Shown in pieces: positions 9,869 to 18,204 of a stretch of 64,000 nucleotides of DNA. The notes below the pieces were generated by a model. It was given only the letters and a program-made list of their open reading frames with translations. It had not been told where the DNA came from and ran no database searches. Source of the DNA: Mycobacterium angelicum. GTDB lineage: Bacteria; Actinomycetota; Actinomycetes; Mycobacteriales; Mycobacteriaceae. Location: the NCBI RefSeq assembly GCF_002086155.1, contig NZ_MVHE01000014.1, positions 49,850-113,849 of the forward strand. Direction: 5' to 3'. Each line of letters opens with the position of its first letter. Position 1 is the stretch's first letter. Both the position numbers and the translations under genes were made by a program.

Positions 9869-9874
9869 TACAAT
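9869..9874 (+). promoter_or_regulatory. Candidate -10 element of ldtB
   Basis: TACAAT lies 63 bases upstream of the ldtB start, in the gap between the divergent tRNA-Lys and ldtB. It matches the mycobacterial SigA -10 consensus (TANNNT); no convincing -35 is seen. This would give a 5' leader of roughly 55 bases. Confidence 0.35.
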
Positions 9875-9936
9875 ACTGGCAACAATCCATGGTCAGCGGT
9901 GACCAAAGTAAGCGAGACTATCCGGAAGGTCACTTG

Positions 9937-11139
9937 ATGACGCCTTTGCGTAGACGTCGATCGTGGCTGGCTGCGGCCTTGATACCGGTTGCTGTGTTCG
10001 CCGTTGCGTGCAGCAGCGGTGGTACACCGCCGCAGGCGAAGGTCATCGTCGACAAGGGCACCCCGTTTGCCGATTTGCTGGTCCCCAAGCTCACTGCATC
10101 GGTGACCGACGGCGCCGTGGGTGTGACGGTGGACGCACCGGTCACCGTCAACGTCGCCGATGGCGTGCTGGCCGCGGTCACCATGGTCAACGACAACGGC
10201 AAGACGATCAACGGCCAGCTCAGCCCCGACGGGCTGCACTGGCAGACCACCGAGCCGCTCGGCTACAACCGGCGCTACACGCTGAACGCCAAGGCGCTCG
10301 GACTCGGCGGTGCCGCGAACCGTCAGATGACCTTCCAGACCAGTTCTCCCGCGCACCTGACGATGCCCTACGTCGTGCCCACCGATGGCGAGGTAGTGGG
10401 AGTCGGTGAACCGGTGGCCATCCGGTTCGACGAGAACATCGCCAACCGGGTAGCCGCCGAGAAGGCCATCGTCATCACCACCAATCCGCCCGTCGAGGGC
10501 GCCTTCTATTGGCTGAACAAGCGTGAAGTGCGCTGGCGGCCAGAGCATTTCTGGAAGCCGGGTACGGCTGTCGACGTGGCGGTCAACACCTACGGCGCCG
10601 ACCTCGGTGAAGGGATGTTCGGCGAGGACAACGTCAAGGTGCACTTCACCATCGGCGACGAGGTGATTGCCACTGCCGACGACAACACCAAGATGCTGAC
10701 CGTTCGGGTCAACGGTGAGGTCGTCAAGACCATGCCGACGTCCATGGGCAAGGACAGCACCCCGACGGCGAACGGCATCTACACCGTCGGCGCGCGGTTC
10801 AAGCACATCATCATGGACTCGTCGACCTATGGCGTACCGGTCAACTCGCCCAACGGATATCGCACCGACGTGGACTGGGCCACCCAGATTTCCTACAGCG
10901 GAGTCTTCGTGCACTCGGCGCCATGGTCGGTGGGCGCCCAGGGGCACACCAACACCAGCCACGGCTGTCTGAATGTCAATCCCAGCAACGCGCAGTGGTT
11001 CTACGACCACATCAAGCGCGGCGACGTGGTCGAGGTGATGAACACGGTAGGAGGCACCCTGCCGGGGACCGAGGGACTGGGCGACTGGAACATCCCCTGG
11101 GAGCAGTGGCGTGCCGGTAACGCGGCGGGCCCGAGTTAG
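9937..11139 (+). CDS. ldtB: L,D-transpeptidase, lipoprotein (LdtMt2/LppS type)
   Basis: 400 residues. The enzyme makes 3-3 (meso-DAP to meso-DAP) cross-links in peptidoglycan at the outer face of the membrane and is the target class of carbapenems. An N-terminal signal with RRRR is followed by a hydrophobic core and the lipobox FAVAC (Cys25). Two immunoglobulin-like domains (about 50-250) precede the YkuD catalytic domain. The catalytic motif is SHGCLNV with nucleophile Cys344, His342 and upstream His326 (HSAPW). The ATG at 9937 is chosen over the longer frame because GGAAGGT lies seven bases upstream and the signal sequence begins there. The size agrees with M. tuberculosis Rv2518c (about 408). 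It stands alone, divergent from tRNA-Lys and convergent with the mce operon's last gene. Confidence 0.95.
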   Translation: MTPLRRRRSWLAAALIPVAVFAVACSSGGTPPQAKVIVDKGTPFADLLVPKLTASVTDGAVGVTVDAPVTVNVADGVLAAVTMVNDNGKTINGQLSPDGLHWQTTEPLGYNRRYTLNAKALGLGGAANRQMTFQTSSPAHLTMPYVVPTDGEVVGVGEPVAIRFDENIANRVAAEKAIVITTNPPVEGAFYWLNKREVRWRPEHFWKPGTAVDVAVNTYGADLGEGMFGEDNVKVHFTIGDEVIATADDNTKMLTVRVNGEVVKTMPTSMGKDSTPTANGIYTVGARFKHIIMDSSTYGVPVNSPNGYRTDVDWATQISYSGVFVHSAPWSVGAQGHTNTSHGCLNVNPSNAQWFYDHIKRGDVVEVMNTVGGTLPGTEGLGDWNIPWEQWRAGNAAGPS

Positions 11140-11154
11140 AGCTGATTGCCGAGT

Positions 11155-11913
11155 TTAGAAGCGCAGCAGCCCATTCAGCGCCGAGAGCGGGATGTGCGCT
11201 TCGACCGCACCGCCGTCCATGGACCACTGCATGGCTCCCGGGGTGAAATTGATCGGCTCGTCGTGAGCCACCGGGTAGTCGGGCATGTAGAGGATCAGTT
11301 CGTCAGGTGTCAACGCCCACGCCCGGTACGCACCTGAATAGACCTTGTCCGGTGTCCACCGGTCGGCGACGAATGGATAGGTTCCCGGATCGTGTGGGGG
11401 CGCAGCCTGATCGAGTGCGGACTCGATGAACGGGGCAGCCGGTTGCGGGATCGCGCTCAGCGGCGCCAGATCCGCTAGTTGCAGCCGCCGGCCGCGTCCC
11501 ATGTCGAAGGTGAAGGTGCGAAACGCGTTGTTGGGTCTGGGCCCGTCTGCGTGGTAGTCCTCGTGGAACACCGCACTGAGCAGGTTGCCGTGCTGGAACA
11601 CCTGGTAGTTCTCCTCGCCGAAGCTGTCGGCGGCCATGCGGGCGCCGACGGTCTTCCAGTTGTTGACGAGGGTGCGCAGGTAGTCGCGGATGGTTGCACT
11701 GGTGGTCGGGTTGTCGACGAGGTCGGCCGGCACGGCGACCTTGATGTCGCGCACGGCGCCCCGTTCGGAGGTCACCGAGGTACGGCAGTACTGGCCGTCC
11801 CAGTCGCCACCGAGCTCGCCGCAGAACGACGGGGCCGACGCGTGCGCGGTGGCCGGGGTGGTGACCCCCGAGATCGCCAGCAATAAAGACGCCGCGATCA
11901 CCCTGCCGATCAC
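11155..11913 (-). CDS. MPT64/RsiV-like (DUF3298) secreted protein, last gene of the mce operon
   Basis: 252 residues with a cleavable signal peptide (hydrophobic core ISGVTTPATAHA, likely cut near residue 25). The mature start FCGELGGDWDGQYC resembles the paired-cysteine start of secreted antigen MPT64 (YCEEL...GQAC). Later segments (FRTFTFDMGRGRRLQLADL; LTPDELILYMPDY; AHIPLSALNGLL) fit the MPT64/DUF3298 beta-grasp-like layout. Its ATG overlaps the stop of the upstream Mce-associated gene by 4 bp, which ties it to the operon. The function is unknown; a periplasmic or extracellular accessory role to the Mce complex is an inference from position. An MPT64-like gene at the 3' end of an mce operon is not the arrangement I know from mce1-4 of M. 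tuberculosis. Confidence 0.75.
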   Translation of the reverse strand: MIGRVIAASLLLAISGVTTPATAHASAPSFCGELGGDWDGQYCRTSVTSERGAVRDIKVAVPADLVDNPTTSATIRDYLRTLVNNWKTVGARMAADSFGEENYQVFQHGNLLSAVFHEDYHADGPRPNNAFRTFTFDMGRGRRLQLADLAPLSAIPQPAAPFIESALDQAAPPHDPGTYPFVADRWTPDKVYSGAYRAWALTPDELILYMPDYPVAHDEPINFTPGAMQWSMDGGAVEAHIPLSALNGLLRF

Positions 11914-12542
11914 AGCAGCTGGACCTTGCTGGCCAGCCAGCGGCCGTCGATCTTCTCCATGGTGATCTTGATCCGGCTGCGGTCGATCCGCGGATCCGGC
12001 ACTGCCATGTTGGTCACGGTCTGGTCGATAAACACGAGCACCACAACCTTATTCGCGGACTCCGAAGCGATCGCCGAGTCCACTACCACGCCGTGCGCGG
12101 TCGCCTTGTTGTCGATCAGCAGCTGGCGCAGCTGCACGCTGGACTGGGTGTACATGTCCTTGAATTCACCGGTCGCGCCGTCGAGTACCTGACGGAAGTT
12201 CTGGTCGACATTGTTGGAGTCGATGCTGGTCAGCACCTGGGCGTAAGTGACGGCCGCTTGCTGGGCCTGCTGGCCGGCGATCTTGACCTGGTGCTCCTGC
12301 CACTGCCACCAGCCCAGCAAACCCGAAACCGTAAGTGAGGCAACGAGTAACACCGGCAGCACGCTGCGGCGCAGATACTGCTTCCAAGGTCGCTTACGTC
12401 GTTCGGCTTTGTCCCGCTTGCCGAGCAGCGGGCTGTGCTCTTCGTCGCTTTCGTCGGCCTCGGTTTCAGGTTCGACGTCTTCGGTTGGGGCTTCGGGCTT
12501 TTCGGCCTCGGTCTCGGTGTCCTTCTCGGTCATGGCAACCAC
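11910..12542 (-). CDS. Mce-associated membrane protein (Mas)
   Basis: About 210 residues. An acidic, low-complexity N-terminus (TEKDTETEAEKPEAPTEDV) and a basic stretch (KRDKAERRKRPWK) precede one transmembrane helix (VLPVLLVASLTVSGLLGWW). An extracytoplasmic domain of the Mas type follows (helical AAVTYAQVLTSID, then beta strands ending DGRWLASKVQLL). Mas proteins are encoded after mceF in most mce operons and are thought to stabilise the importer. AGGAG abuts an ATG at 12548, so the GTG at 12542, spaced six bases, or the ATG at 12533 is the more likely start. Start choice is uncertain by up to five codons. The gene sits 24 bp after mceF and overlaps the MPT64-like gene by 4 bp. Confidence 0.85.
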   Translation of the reverse strand: MVAMTEKDTETEAEKPEAPTEDVEPETEADESDEEHSPLLGKRDKAERRKRPWKQYLRRSVLPVLLVASLTVSGLLGWWQWQEHQVKIAGQQAQQAAVTYAQVLTSIDSNNVDQNFRQVLDGATGEFKDMYTQSSVQLRQLLIDNKATAHGVVVDSAIASESANKVVVLVFIDQTVTNMAVPDPRIDRSRIKITMEKIDGRWLASKVQLL

Positions 12543-12566
12543 AATCATCTCCTAGTGGGGTGGGTC

Positions 12567-13817
12567 TTAGTGCGGCGGTTCGATCGGCAGCGGCGGACCG
12601 CCGTAGGGGGTGGGAATTGTGAAGCGGCCCTTCGGTGTTGGGTCGGTTCTGCGGCCCAGGTCGGCTCCCGGTGGCGGCCCGGCGGTGTCGTCTCCGCCTG
12701 GTCGCGGCGCGTTCTTGGCTCCCCGGATCAAGACCCCGGGATCGTCGTCGCGACAGTAGGTGTACATGAACGGCTCGGGGTAGTCGGCGGCCGAGGGAAT
12801 GTAGGAGGGGGTGCCGTAGTCGCATGCATAGCGGGGATAGAGCTCTGCGGTTGCCCAGACGCCGTGGTCGTGGAAGGCGCTGGCCAGGGCGTCCAGTACC
12901 GATCCGCGGTAGTCAGGAAACAGCGCGTTGAGCGCGGGCACCCGCAGATAGAGGAGCTGGGAGGTGGTGGCCATACTGCCCAGCAGTTGCACCATGGTGT
13001 CGGAATTGTCGGCGAACAAGTTGTCGACTCCGGCCAGCGTGTGCGGGGTCTGGTCAAGCAGATACCGGTAGCCGCCTTGCATGCCGGCCATGCCGGCCAG
13101 GGTCCGGTTGAGGCCGACGGTGGCGGCGGCCAGCCCCGCGTTCTTGTCGGCAGCCAGCGTCAGCACCACCCGGCTGGTCTTGATGATGCTGGTGGTTTGC
13201 GGCAGGACCGAATCGAGCGTGGAAAGCAGGAACGTGCCACCGTCCACAATGGCGGCCAACTTGCGCGGCCCCTCCTTGCTCATGCTCAGTTCCCTTTTGA
13301 TCAGCTCGATCTTGCGCGGATCGACCTGGGCCAGCAGTCCGTCGGCGTCGCTGAGCAGTTGCGCCAAGCTGACCGGGACGGTGGCCCGGTCCAGCCCCAG
13401 GACGCTGCCGTCGCGCAGATACGGCCCCGCATCGGAGGCGGCTTCGAAATTGAGGAATTGCTCGCCGGCCGCCGACAGCGCCGAAACGTGGATGACGGCC
13501 GACGCCGGGATCTTCACCTGCGAGGCGATCTTGGCGACCGCGTTCACGCCGCGGTCGGTGATCTGCAGCGACTCGACTCGCCCGATCCGGACCCCGCGCA
13601 GCGCAACATCCTGATTGGGCAGCAGCCCAGCCGATTCCGGTAACTGCACCGTGACCTGGTAGGTCGACGCGAACGGCGTCACCCGCAACGCACCGGCCAA
13701 CAGGTAGGCGGTCGCAACGACCAGGGTGAGCAGCAGCCCGGCCACCGACAGCCAAGTCTGGCGCCGGTGGCCCGCACGAACCACGGCGACAAGGGCATTG
13801 GCGGCGGTGGCGATCAT
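12567..13817 (-). CDS. mceF: MCE-family protein MceF
   Basis: 416 residues, sixth Mce subunit of the importer. An N-terminal transmembrane helix (VAGLLLTLVVATAYLLAGAL) is followed by the MCE domain (VTVQLPESAGLLPNQDVALRG, with RGVRIGRVESL) and the long helical DUF3407-type region. The tail (from about 370) is Pro/Gly-rich. The frame is open further upstream, but the ATG at 13817 overlaps the mceE stop as ATGA and gives the family's usual N-terminus. In characterised mycobacteria the six Mce proteins form a hexameric tube that carries lipid across the periplasm to YrbE permeases; the substrate here is unknown. Confidence 0.92.
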   Translation of the reverse strand: MIATAANALVAVVRAGHRRQTWLSVAGLLLTLVVATAYLLAGALRVTPFASTYQVTVQLPESAGLLPNQDVALRGVRIGRVESLQITDRGVNAVAKIASQVKIPASAVIHVSALSAAGEQFLNFEAASDAGPYLRDGSVLGLDRATVPVSLAQLLSDADGLLAQVDPRKIELIKRELSMSKEGPRKLAAIVDGGTFLLSTLDSVLPQTTSIIKTSRVVLTLAADKNAGLAAATVGLNRTLAGMAGMQGGYRYLLDQTPHTLAGVDNLFADNSDTMVQLLGSMATTSQLLYLRVPALNALFPDYRGSVLDALASAFHDHGVWATAELYPRYACDYGTPSYIPSAADYPEPFMYTYCRDDDPGVLIRGAKNAPRPGGDDTAGPPPGADLGRRTDPTPKGRFTIPTPYGGPPLPIEPPH

Positions 13818-15007
13818 GGCGGCGGTCCTGGAGCCAGCTCGATGCCGCCCGGGAAGTTCGGGTCCGGAATCAACGGGATCTGCGGTGAGCCAGGCCCCCG
13901 CCCCACCACTCGTTCTTGCAGGCGCCACAGGGTGTACTTCAGCGAGCCGATGAACTGATTCCAGTTGTAGCGGTGTGGTCCGTGCAGGCCGATGTCGCCG
14001 GGGAATCCGATGTCGGGTATGGATCCGAGCACCAGGCGGTCAACATTTGCGCGCACCGAAATCGAGCCCCCTGCAGTCGTTTTGACCATCGGCGGGATCA
14101 TCCGGTTCAGTGGGAGCCAGCTGGTGTCGGGGCTTACCGCGACGTCGTTGGCGGCCCCGGCGATCGTGTTCAGATCGCCGATGATGCTGCGGCCGCTGGT
14201 GTCGGTACCTGCCATCGAGGGAAACCGGGCCAGCAGGCGGGTGGTGTCGCCGACCTGTTCGACCAGAGTGGACAGCTCGGCAGTGTTGGCTGCCAAAGCG
14301 TCGGTGGCCGGGCCGGCCGCCGCCATCAGCTCGCTGATGGTCTGGTCCTTAGCGTCGAGTTGTTCAGTCAGACCCGACAATTCGGACAGCGCGGTCGAGA
14401 TCTGCGCGGACCGGGAGTCGAGCGTGCCGAGCAACTGGTTGGACTTGTGCACCAGATCGCCGAACGCCTCACCCTGGTCGCCGGTGGCTTTGCCGAGGCC
14501 GTTGATGATGTTGGTGAAATTGCGTACGGCTCCGCCGTTCACCAGGATGGCCGCCGAACTCAGCACGGACTCGACCGTCGCTGCCGCTCCCGTCGAATCC
14601 AAGCCGATGGTGTCGCCGTTCTTCAGCATCGGCCTAGCCGGCTCGGCGGCAGCGGACGGTGCGGGTGGTTTGAGGGCCACGAACACGTCGCCGAGTGGTG
14701 TGGCGGTGCGTAATTCAGCGGTGCTGCCCCGCGGTAGTTGCACACCGTTGACGATGCGCAGCGTGGTAACCGCGGTGTAGTTACGCGCCACGATGGATTC
14801 GACCTGACCGACGTCGGCGCCGGCCAGCTTGACCTTCGCATTCATCGGCAGGTTGAGCGCGTTGGAGAACACCGCGGTCAGCGTGTATCCATCCGAGTCG
14901 AGCCCTGGAGCCGGAAGGGGCAGGCTTGCAAGGCCATTGGTGGCGCAACCGGAAGTGAAAACCACAGTGGCCGCGATCGCCGCGGCAGCCTTACCGCGGG
15001 CAGTCAT
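13814..15007 (-). CDS. mceE: MCE-family lipoprotein MceE
   Basis: 397 residues. The signal ends in a lipobox FTSGC (Cys21), so it is a lipoprotein, as MceE members are. The MCE domain follows (YTLTAVFSNALNLPMNAKVKLAGADVGQVE, residues about 40-120), then a helical region and a Pro-rich C-terminus (FPGGIELAPGPPP). The start overlaps the mceD stop by 4 bp and the stop overlaps mceF, so all three are likely translated from one message by coupling. Confidence 0.93.
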   Translation of the reverse strand: MTARGKAAAAIAATVVFTSGCATNGLASLPLPAPGLDSDGYTLTAVFSNALNLPMNAKVKLAGADVGQVESIVARNYTAVTTLRIVNGVQLPRGSTAELRTATPLGDVFVALKPPAPSAAAEPARPMLKNGDTIGLDSTGAAATVESVLSSAAILVNGGAVRNFTNIINGLGKATGDQGEAFGDLVHKSNQLLGTLDSRSAQISTALSELSGLTEQLDAKDQTISELMAAAGPATDALAANTAELSTLVEQVGDTTRLLARFPSMAGTDTSGRSIIGDLNTIAGAANDVAVSPDTSWLPLNRMIPPMVKTTAGGSISVRANVDRLVLGSIPDIGFPGDIGLHGPHRYNWNQFIGSLKYTLWRLQERVVGRGPGSPQIPLIPDPNFPGGIELAPGPPP

Positions 15008-16110
15008 TTCTGCCCCATGGCTGCCATGCCGTCCAGCACGTAGGTGAGCCCGAAATCGGGCCCGAAGTCCTGCAGGGTCCCGGTGCTGCAGCCCAATTGC
15101 CGCAGACCCATCATGTTGCAGACCTCTTTCATCACCTGGCTGTCGAATACCATTCTGTCGGTGAGGAAGTGCGCCCGGACGGTTCCGTTGGCCCGGTCGA
15201 TCGCGTTGTAGCCGTTGTCGGCGACCAGCGGGGCCAGATCGAGTATCTCGGCGATGTCACGTTGCTGATCGGCGACCGTCTTCAAGGTGGTGTCGGTATT
15301 GAGCAGGGTCTGCCTCAGCGCGTCGCGATTGGCGTCGAGCAGGTCTCCGGCCCGCTGCACCAGTTGATCGAGTTTTCGGCCGGTGCTGCCCTTACCGAAA
15401 TCCTCGTCGGCCAGGATCTGGCTGACCTGGTGGATGGTTGACGCGAATTCGCGCAGCTTTGCGTCATTGGCGGCGGCGGCGTCGAACAACGAGCTGATGT
15501 TCCTGACGATCGTGGTGATCTGCTCGCGGGTCTGTGCGCCGCCGTCGCTGCTCAGCCGCAGGGCCCGGGACAGTTCGTTGAGTGCTCCCTTGATCTGGCC
15601 GCCGTTCCCGTCGACAACTGCGGCGCCGCCGTTGAGCACATCGGCGATCGGGCCGCCGCCGCGGCCGTCGCCTTCGAGCGATTTGACCACCTTGTCCAAA
15701 ACGCTGAGCACCCGGCTGAATTCGACGGGCGTCTTGGTGCGGGTCAGCCCGATGGTGTCGTGGTTCTGCAGGACTGGACCGCCGCGGTAGGGCGGGGTGA
15801 GCTCGATCTGTCGATCGGTGAGGATGGACGTCGACACGGTGACGGCCTGGGCGTCGGCCGGAACCTTGACGTCGCGGTCGACGGTGAACTCGACCTCGAC
15901 GTAGCCGCCCTTCGGGACGATTCTGACGACTTTGCCCACCGGCATGCCCAGCACCGCCACCGCGTTGCCTTCGTATAAGCCTGAGGCGCTGTCGAATTGG
16001 GCTGTGACAGTCATCGGGTCGTCCTTGGCGCCCAGATACCACCAGCCGGCGCCTATCGCGGCCGCCACCAATACCGCGGCGATAACGACAGCCAGCAACC
16101 GGGTTTTCAC
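15004..16110 (-). CDS. mceD: MCE-family protein MceD
   Basis: 368 residues. The start is the GTG at 16110 (VKTRLLAVVIAAVLV), which overlaps the mceC stop as GTGA; the longer frame upstream lies inside mceC. One N-terminal transmembrane helix is followed by the MCE domain (TAQFDSASGLYEGNAVAVLG, then MPVGKVVRI) and a long coiled-coil-like helical part (TLKTVADQQRDIAEILDL) typical of the subunits that form the needle. The C-terminus is short, without the Pro-rich tail of MceA and MceF. Confidence 0.92.
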   Translation of the reverse strand: MKTRLLAVVIAAVLVAAAIGAGWWYLGAKDDPMTVTAQFDSASGLYEGNAVAVLGMPVGKVVRIVPKGGYVEVEFTVDRDVKVPADAQAVTVSTSILTDRQIELTPPYRGGPVLQNHDTIGLTRTKTPVEFSRVLSVLDKVVKSLEGDGRGGGPIADVLNGGAAVVDGNGGQIKGALNELSRALRLSSDGGAQTREQITTIVRNISSLFDAAAANDAKLREFASTIHQVSQILADEDFGKGSTGRKLDQLVQRAGDLLDANRDALRQTLLNTDTTLKTVADQQRDIAEILDLAPLVADNGYNAIDRANGTVRAHFLTDRMVFDSQVMKEVCNMMGLRQLGCSTGTLQDFGPDFGLTYVLDGMAAMGQK

Positions 16111-17162
16111 TTGCAGTCCTTGAAATACGGGATCATCCCGAACTGCTGGGCCCGGCCACTGATGGCACACATCCACGAGTCGACGAGCATGCCGCTGGGG
16201 GCATTGAAGTTGATCGCGTTGCCGTCACCGGTGATGTTGGCCACCTCGCGGAAGAAGACCGGACTTACCTGCATCAGGTTGCGCAGCAGGTCGTCGTGTT
16301 TGGCCATCAGATCGGTGAACTCGTGCATGTCTTTGACCAGCGCGTCCACCCCCGACCGGTCTCTGACGACGATCCTGCCGAGGATCTCCACGAGACTGTT
16401 CAGCGATTGCATCATGGCGTGGAAAACGGCTCGGCGCGCGACGAATTGGCCCATCAGGTCCTGGCCCTGGGTGACCAGGTTGCCGATGTTGGCTTGCTGA
16501 CGGCGCAAGGTGTTGGTGACCTGTTCGGTGTTCTTGAGCAGCTGACCCAGTTGGTCGCGCCGCTGCGCGATGATCGACGACAGCGTGTTGATGTTCGTCA
16601 TGGCTTGTGGCACCAGCGGCGGCAGTCGTTCCAGTTGCTTGCCGAGCACGGCAAGCGATTGGGCGAACCGGTCGGAGTCGACCTGCTCGAAAGTGGTCGT
16701 GGCATCCTTCAGCGCGGTCTGCAGATCGTAGGGTACTTCGGTGTGGGCGATATCAAAAGTGTTGTGCGGCAGGGAATCCAGTCCGTTGGGTTCCAGTGCG
16801 AGATATCGGGAGCCGAGGATGGTGGTGACCTTGATCGTCGCCTTGGAGTCTTTGCCCAGCACGATGTCGTCGCGAACCTTCAGGCCCGCTTCGACATGGT
16901 CGCCGACGAGTTTCATGCTGGTCACGGTGCCGACCGGGATGCCGGCAATCGCGATCGGGTTCCCGGGCCGCAGTGCGGCGGCTTGGATGAACTCGGCGGT
17001 GTAATGCCGGTAGCCGGCGCCGACCAGATGGACGACCAGCATTCCCGCGATCACCACCGCAACCACCGCGACGGCGATAAACCCAAGCCAGGTCTTGTTG
17101 TAACTCTCCAGCGGACGCGTCTTGAGCCGCTTGAGTCGAACTGCGATCGACGCCTTAGCCAT
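16107..17162 (-). CDS. mceC: MCE-family protein MceC
   Basis: 351 residues starting MAKASIAVRLKRLK at the ATG at 17162, which overlaps the last 8 bp of mceB. A transmembrane helix (GFIAVAVVAVVIAGMLVVHLV) precedes the MCE domain (YTAEFIQAAALRPGNPIAIAG, IPVGTVTSMKL). A helical domain follows with Gln/Asn-rich heptads (LKNTEQVTNTLRRQQANIGNL). It is the third of six Mce subunits of the complex. The upstream extension of the frame to 17234 is inside mceB and is rejected. Confidence 0.92.
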   Translation of the reverse strand: MAKASIAVRLKRLKTRPLESYNKTWLGFIAVAVVAVVIAGMLVVHLVGAGYRHYTAEFIQAAALRPGNPIAIAGIPVGTVTSMKLVGDHVEAGLKVRDDIVLGKDSKATIKVTTILGSRYLALEPNGLDSLPHNTFDIAHTEVPYDLQTALKDATTTFEQVDSDRFAQSLAVLGKQLERLPPLVPQAMTNINTLSSIIAQRRDQLGQLLKNTEQVTNTLRRQQANIGNLVTQGQDLMGQFVARRAVFHAMMQSLNSLVEILGRIVVRDRSGVDALVKDMHEFTDLMAKHDDLLRNLMQVSPVFFREVANITGDGNAINFNAPSGMLVDSWMCAISGRAQQFGMIPYFKDCK

Positions 17163-18204
17163 TGTTCCTGCACTTAGGGCTGTGCCACGCTTTGTTTCCC
17201 GGCGTGGCCGCATTGACGATGATCGGCAGCACATCGTTGAGGCCCGGGAAGAACCCGAGGAAGTTGACGTCGCACACGTACGCGTTGCCGTAGGCGCCGC
17301 CGTTGCCGACGCGAGTGAGCCCCTTCAGCATCAGCGGCATGTTGTCGCCGAAAAACGCCACCTGAGGTTCGACGCTGAGGATGTGACGGGCGAAACCTGG
17401 CTGGCGATAGATGAATTCGGCCAACGCCGGGTACACGTCGCGGGCCGCGACCGATAGCCGGCCCAGCACCCTTGCCAAGGAGCCGGTCGAGGCGACCAGC
17501 TCCGGGCGGCGCCTGTCGAGGACGGCCACTGCGTCGCGGGTCTGGGTGATGACACCGTCGAGGTTGTTGTTCTGCTGCGCGAGGTTGGAGATCACCCTGT
17601 TGAGGTTGGTGATCACATCGCCGAGGGCCTGGTCTCGTCCGGCGAATGTCTCGGTGAGAGTGGATGTCTGGCTTATCAGCGTGGCCAGCGACGAGCTATC
17701 GCCCTGCAGCGATTCGATGACGCCTTTGGTGAGGTTGTCGGCGTCTTGCGGATTGAGCAGGCTGAACAGCGGCTCGTAGCCGTTGAGTAGTGCGGTGACG
17801 TCGAAGGAGGGTTCGGTTCGCTGTAGCGGGATGACACTTCCCGGCGGCAGCTGCTGTGGACCGCCTTCCTTGCCCAACGACAGACCGAGGTAACGCTGCC
17901 CGACGATGTTCTGGTAAGTCACCGAGGCGACGGTGTTGCCGAACAGCCGCTGATCGTCCTGCACCACGAACGAAACTTTGGCCAATTTGCCTTCCAGTTC
18001 AACCTTTTCGACCCGGCCAACCCGCACCCCGGCCATCCGGACGTCGTCGCCTTCGCGCAGTCCGTACACGTCGCTGAAGACCGCCGAATACGGCGCCGTC
18101 TTGCCGGCCACGTCGCGGCGCAGGCTCACATACACCATCCAGGTGAGCGTCGTCGCGACGACCATGAACACCGAAAGCCCGATAAAGGCGCCGCGGGATT
18201 TCAT
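17155..18204 (-). CDS. mceB: MCE-family protein MceB
   Basis: 349 residues. Residues 5-27 form the membrane anchor (AFIGLSVFMVVATTLTWMVYVS). The MCE domain follows (YSAVFSDVYGLREGDDVRMAG, VRVGRVEKVELEG), then the helical DUF3407-like region. The ATG overlaps the mceA stop as ATGA, so the start is well fixed. Cysteines occur near the C-terminus (YVCDVNFLG, SPKCRNNG), a common feature of MceB members. Its partner subunits are encoded directly before and after it. Confidence 0.93.
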   Translation of the reverse strand: MKSRGAFIGLSVFMVVATTLTWMVYVSLRRDVAGKTAPYSAVFSDVYGLREGDDVRMAGVRVGRVEKVELEGKLAKVSFVVQDDQRLFGNTVASVTYQNIVGQRYLGLSLGKEGGPQQLPPGSVIPLQRTEPSFDVTALLNGYEPLFSLLNPQDADNLTKGVIESLQGDSSSLATLISQTSTLTETFAGRDQALGDVITNLNRVISNLAQQNNNLDGVITQTRDAVAVLDRRRPELVASTGSLARVLGRLSVAARDVYPALAEFIYRQPGFARHILSVEPQVAFFGDNMPLMLKGLTRVGNGGAYGNAYVCDVNFLGFFPGLNDVLPIIVNAATPGNKAWHSPKCRNNG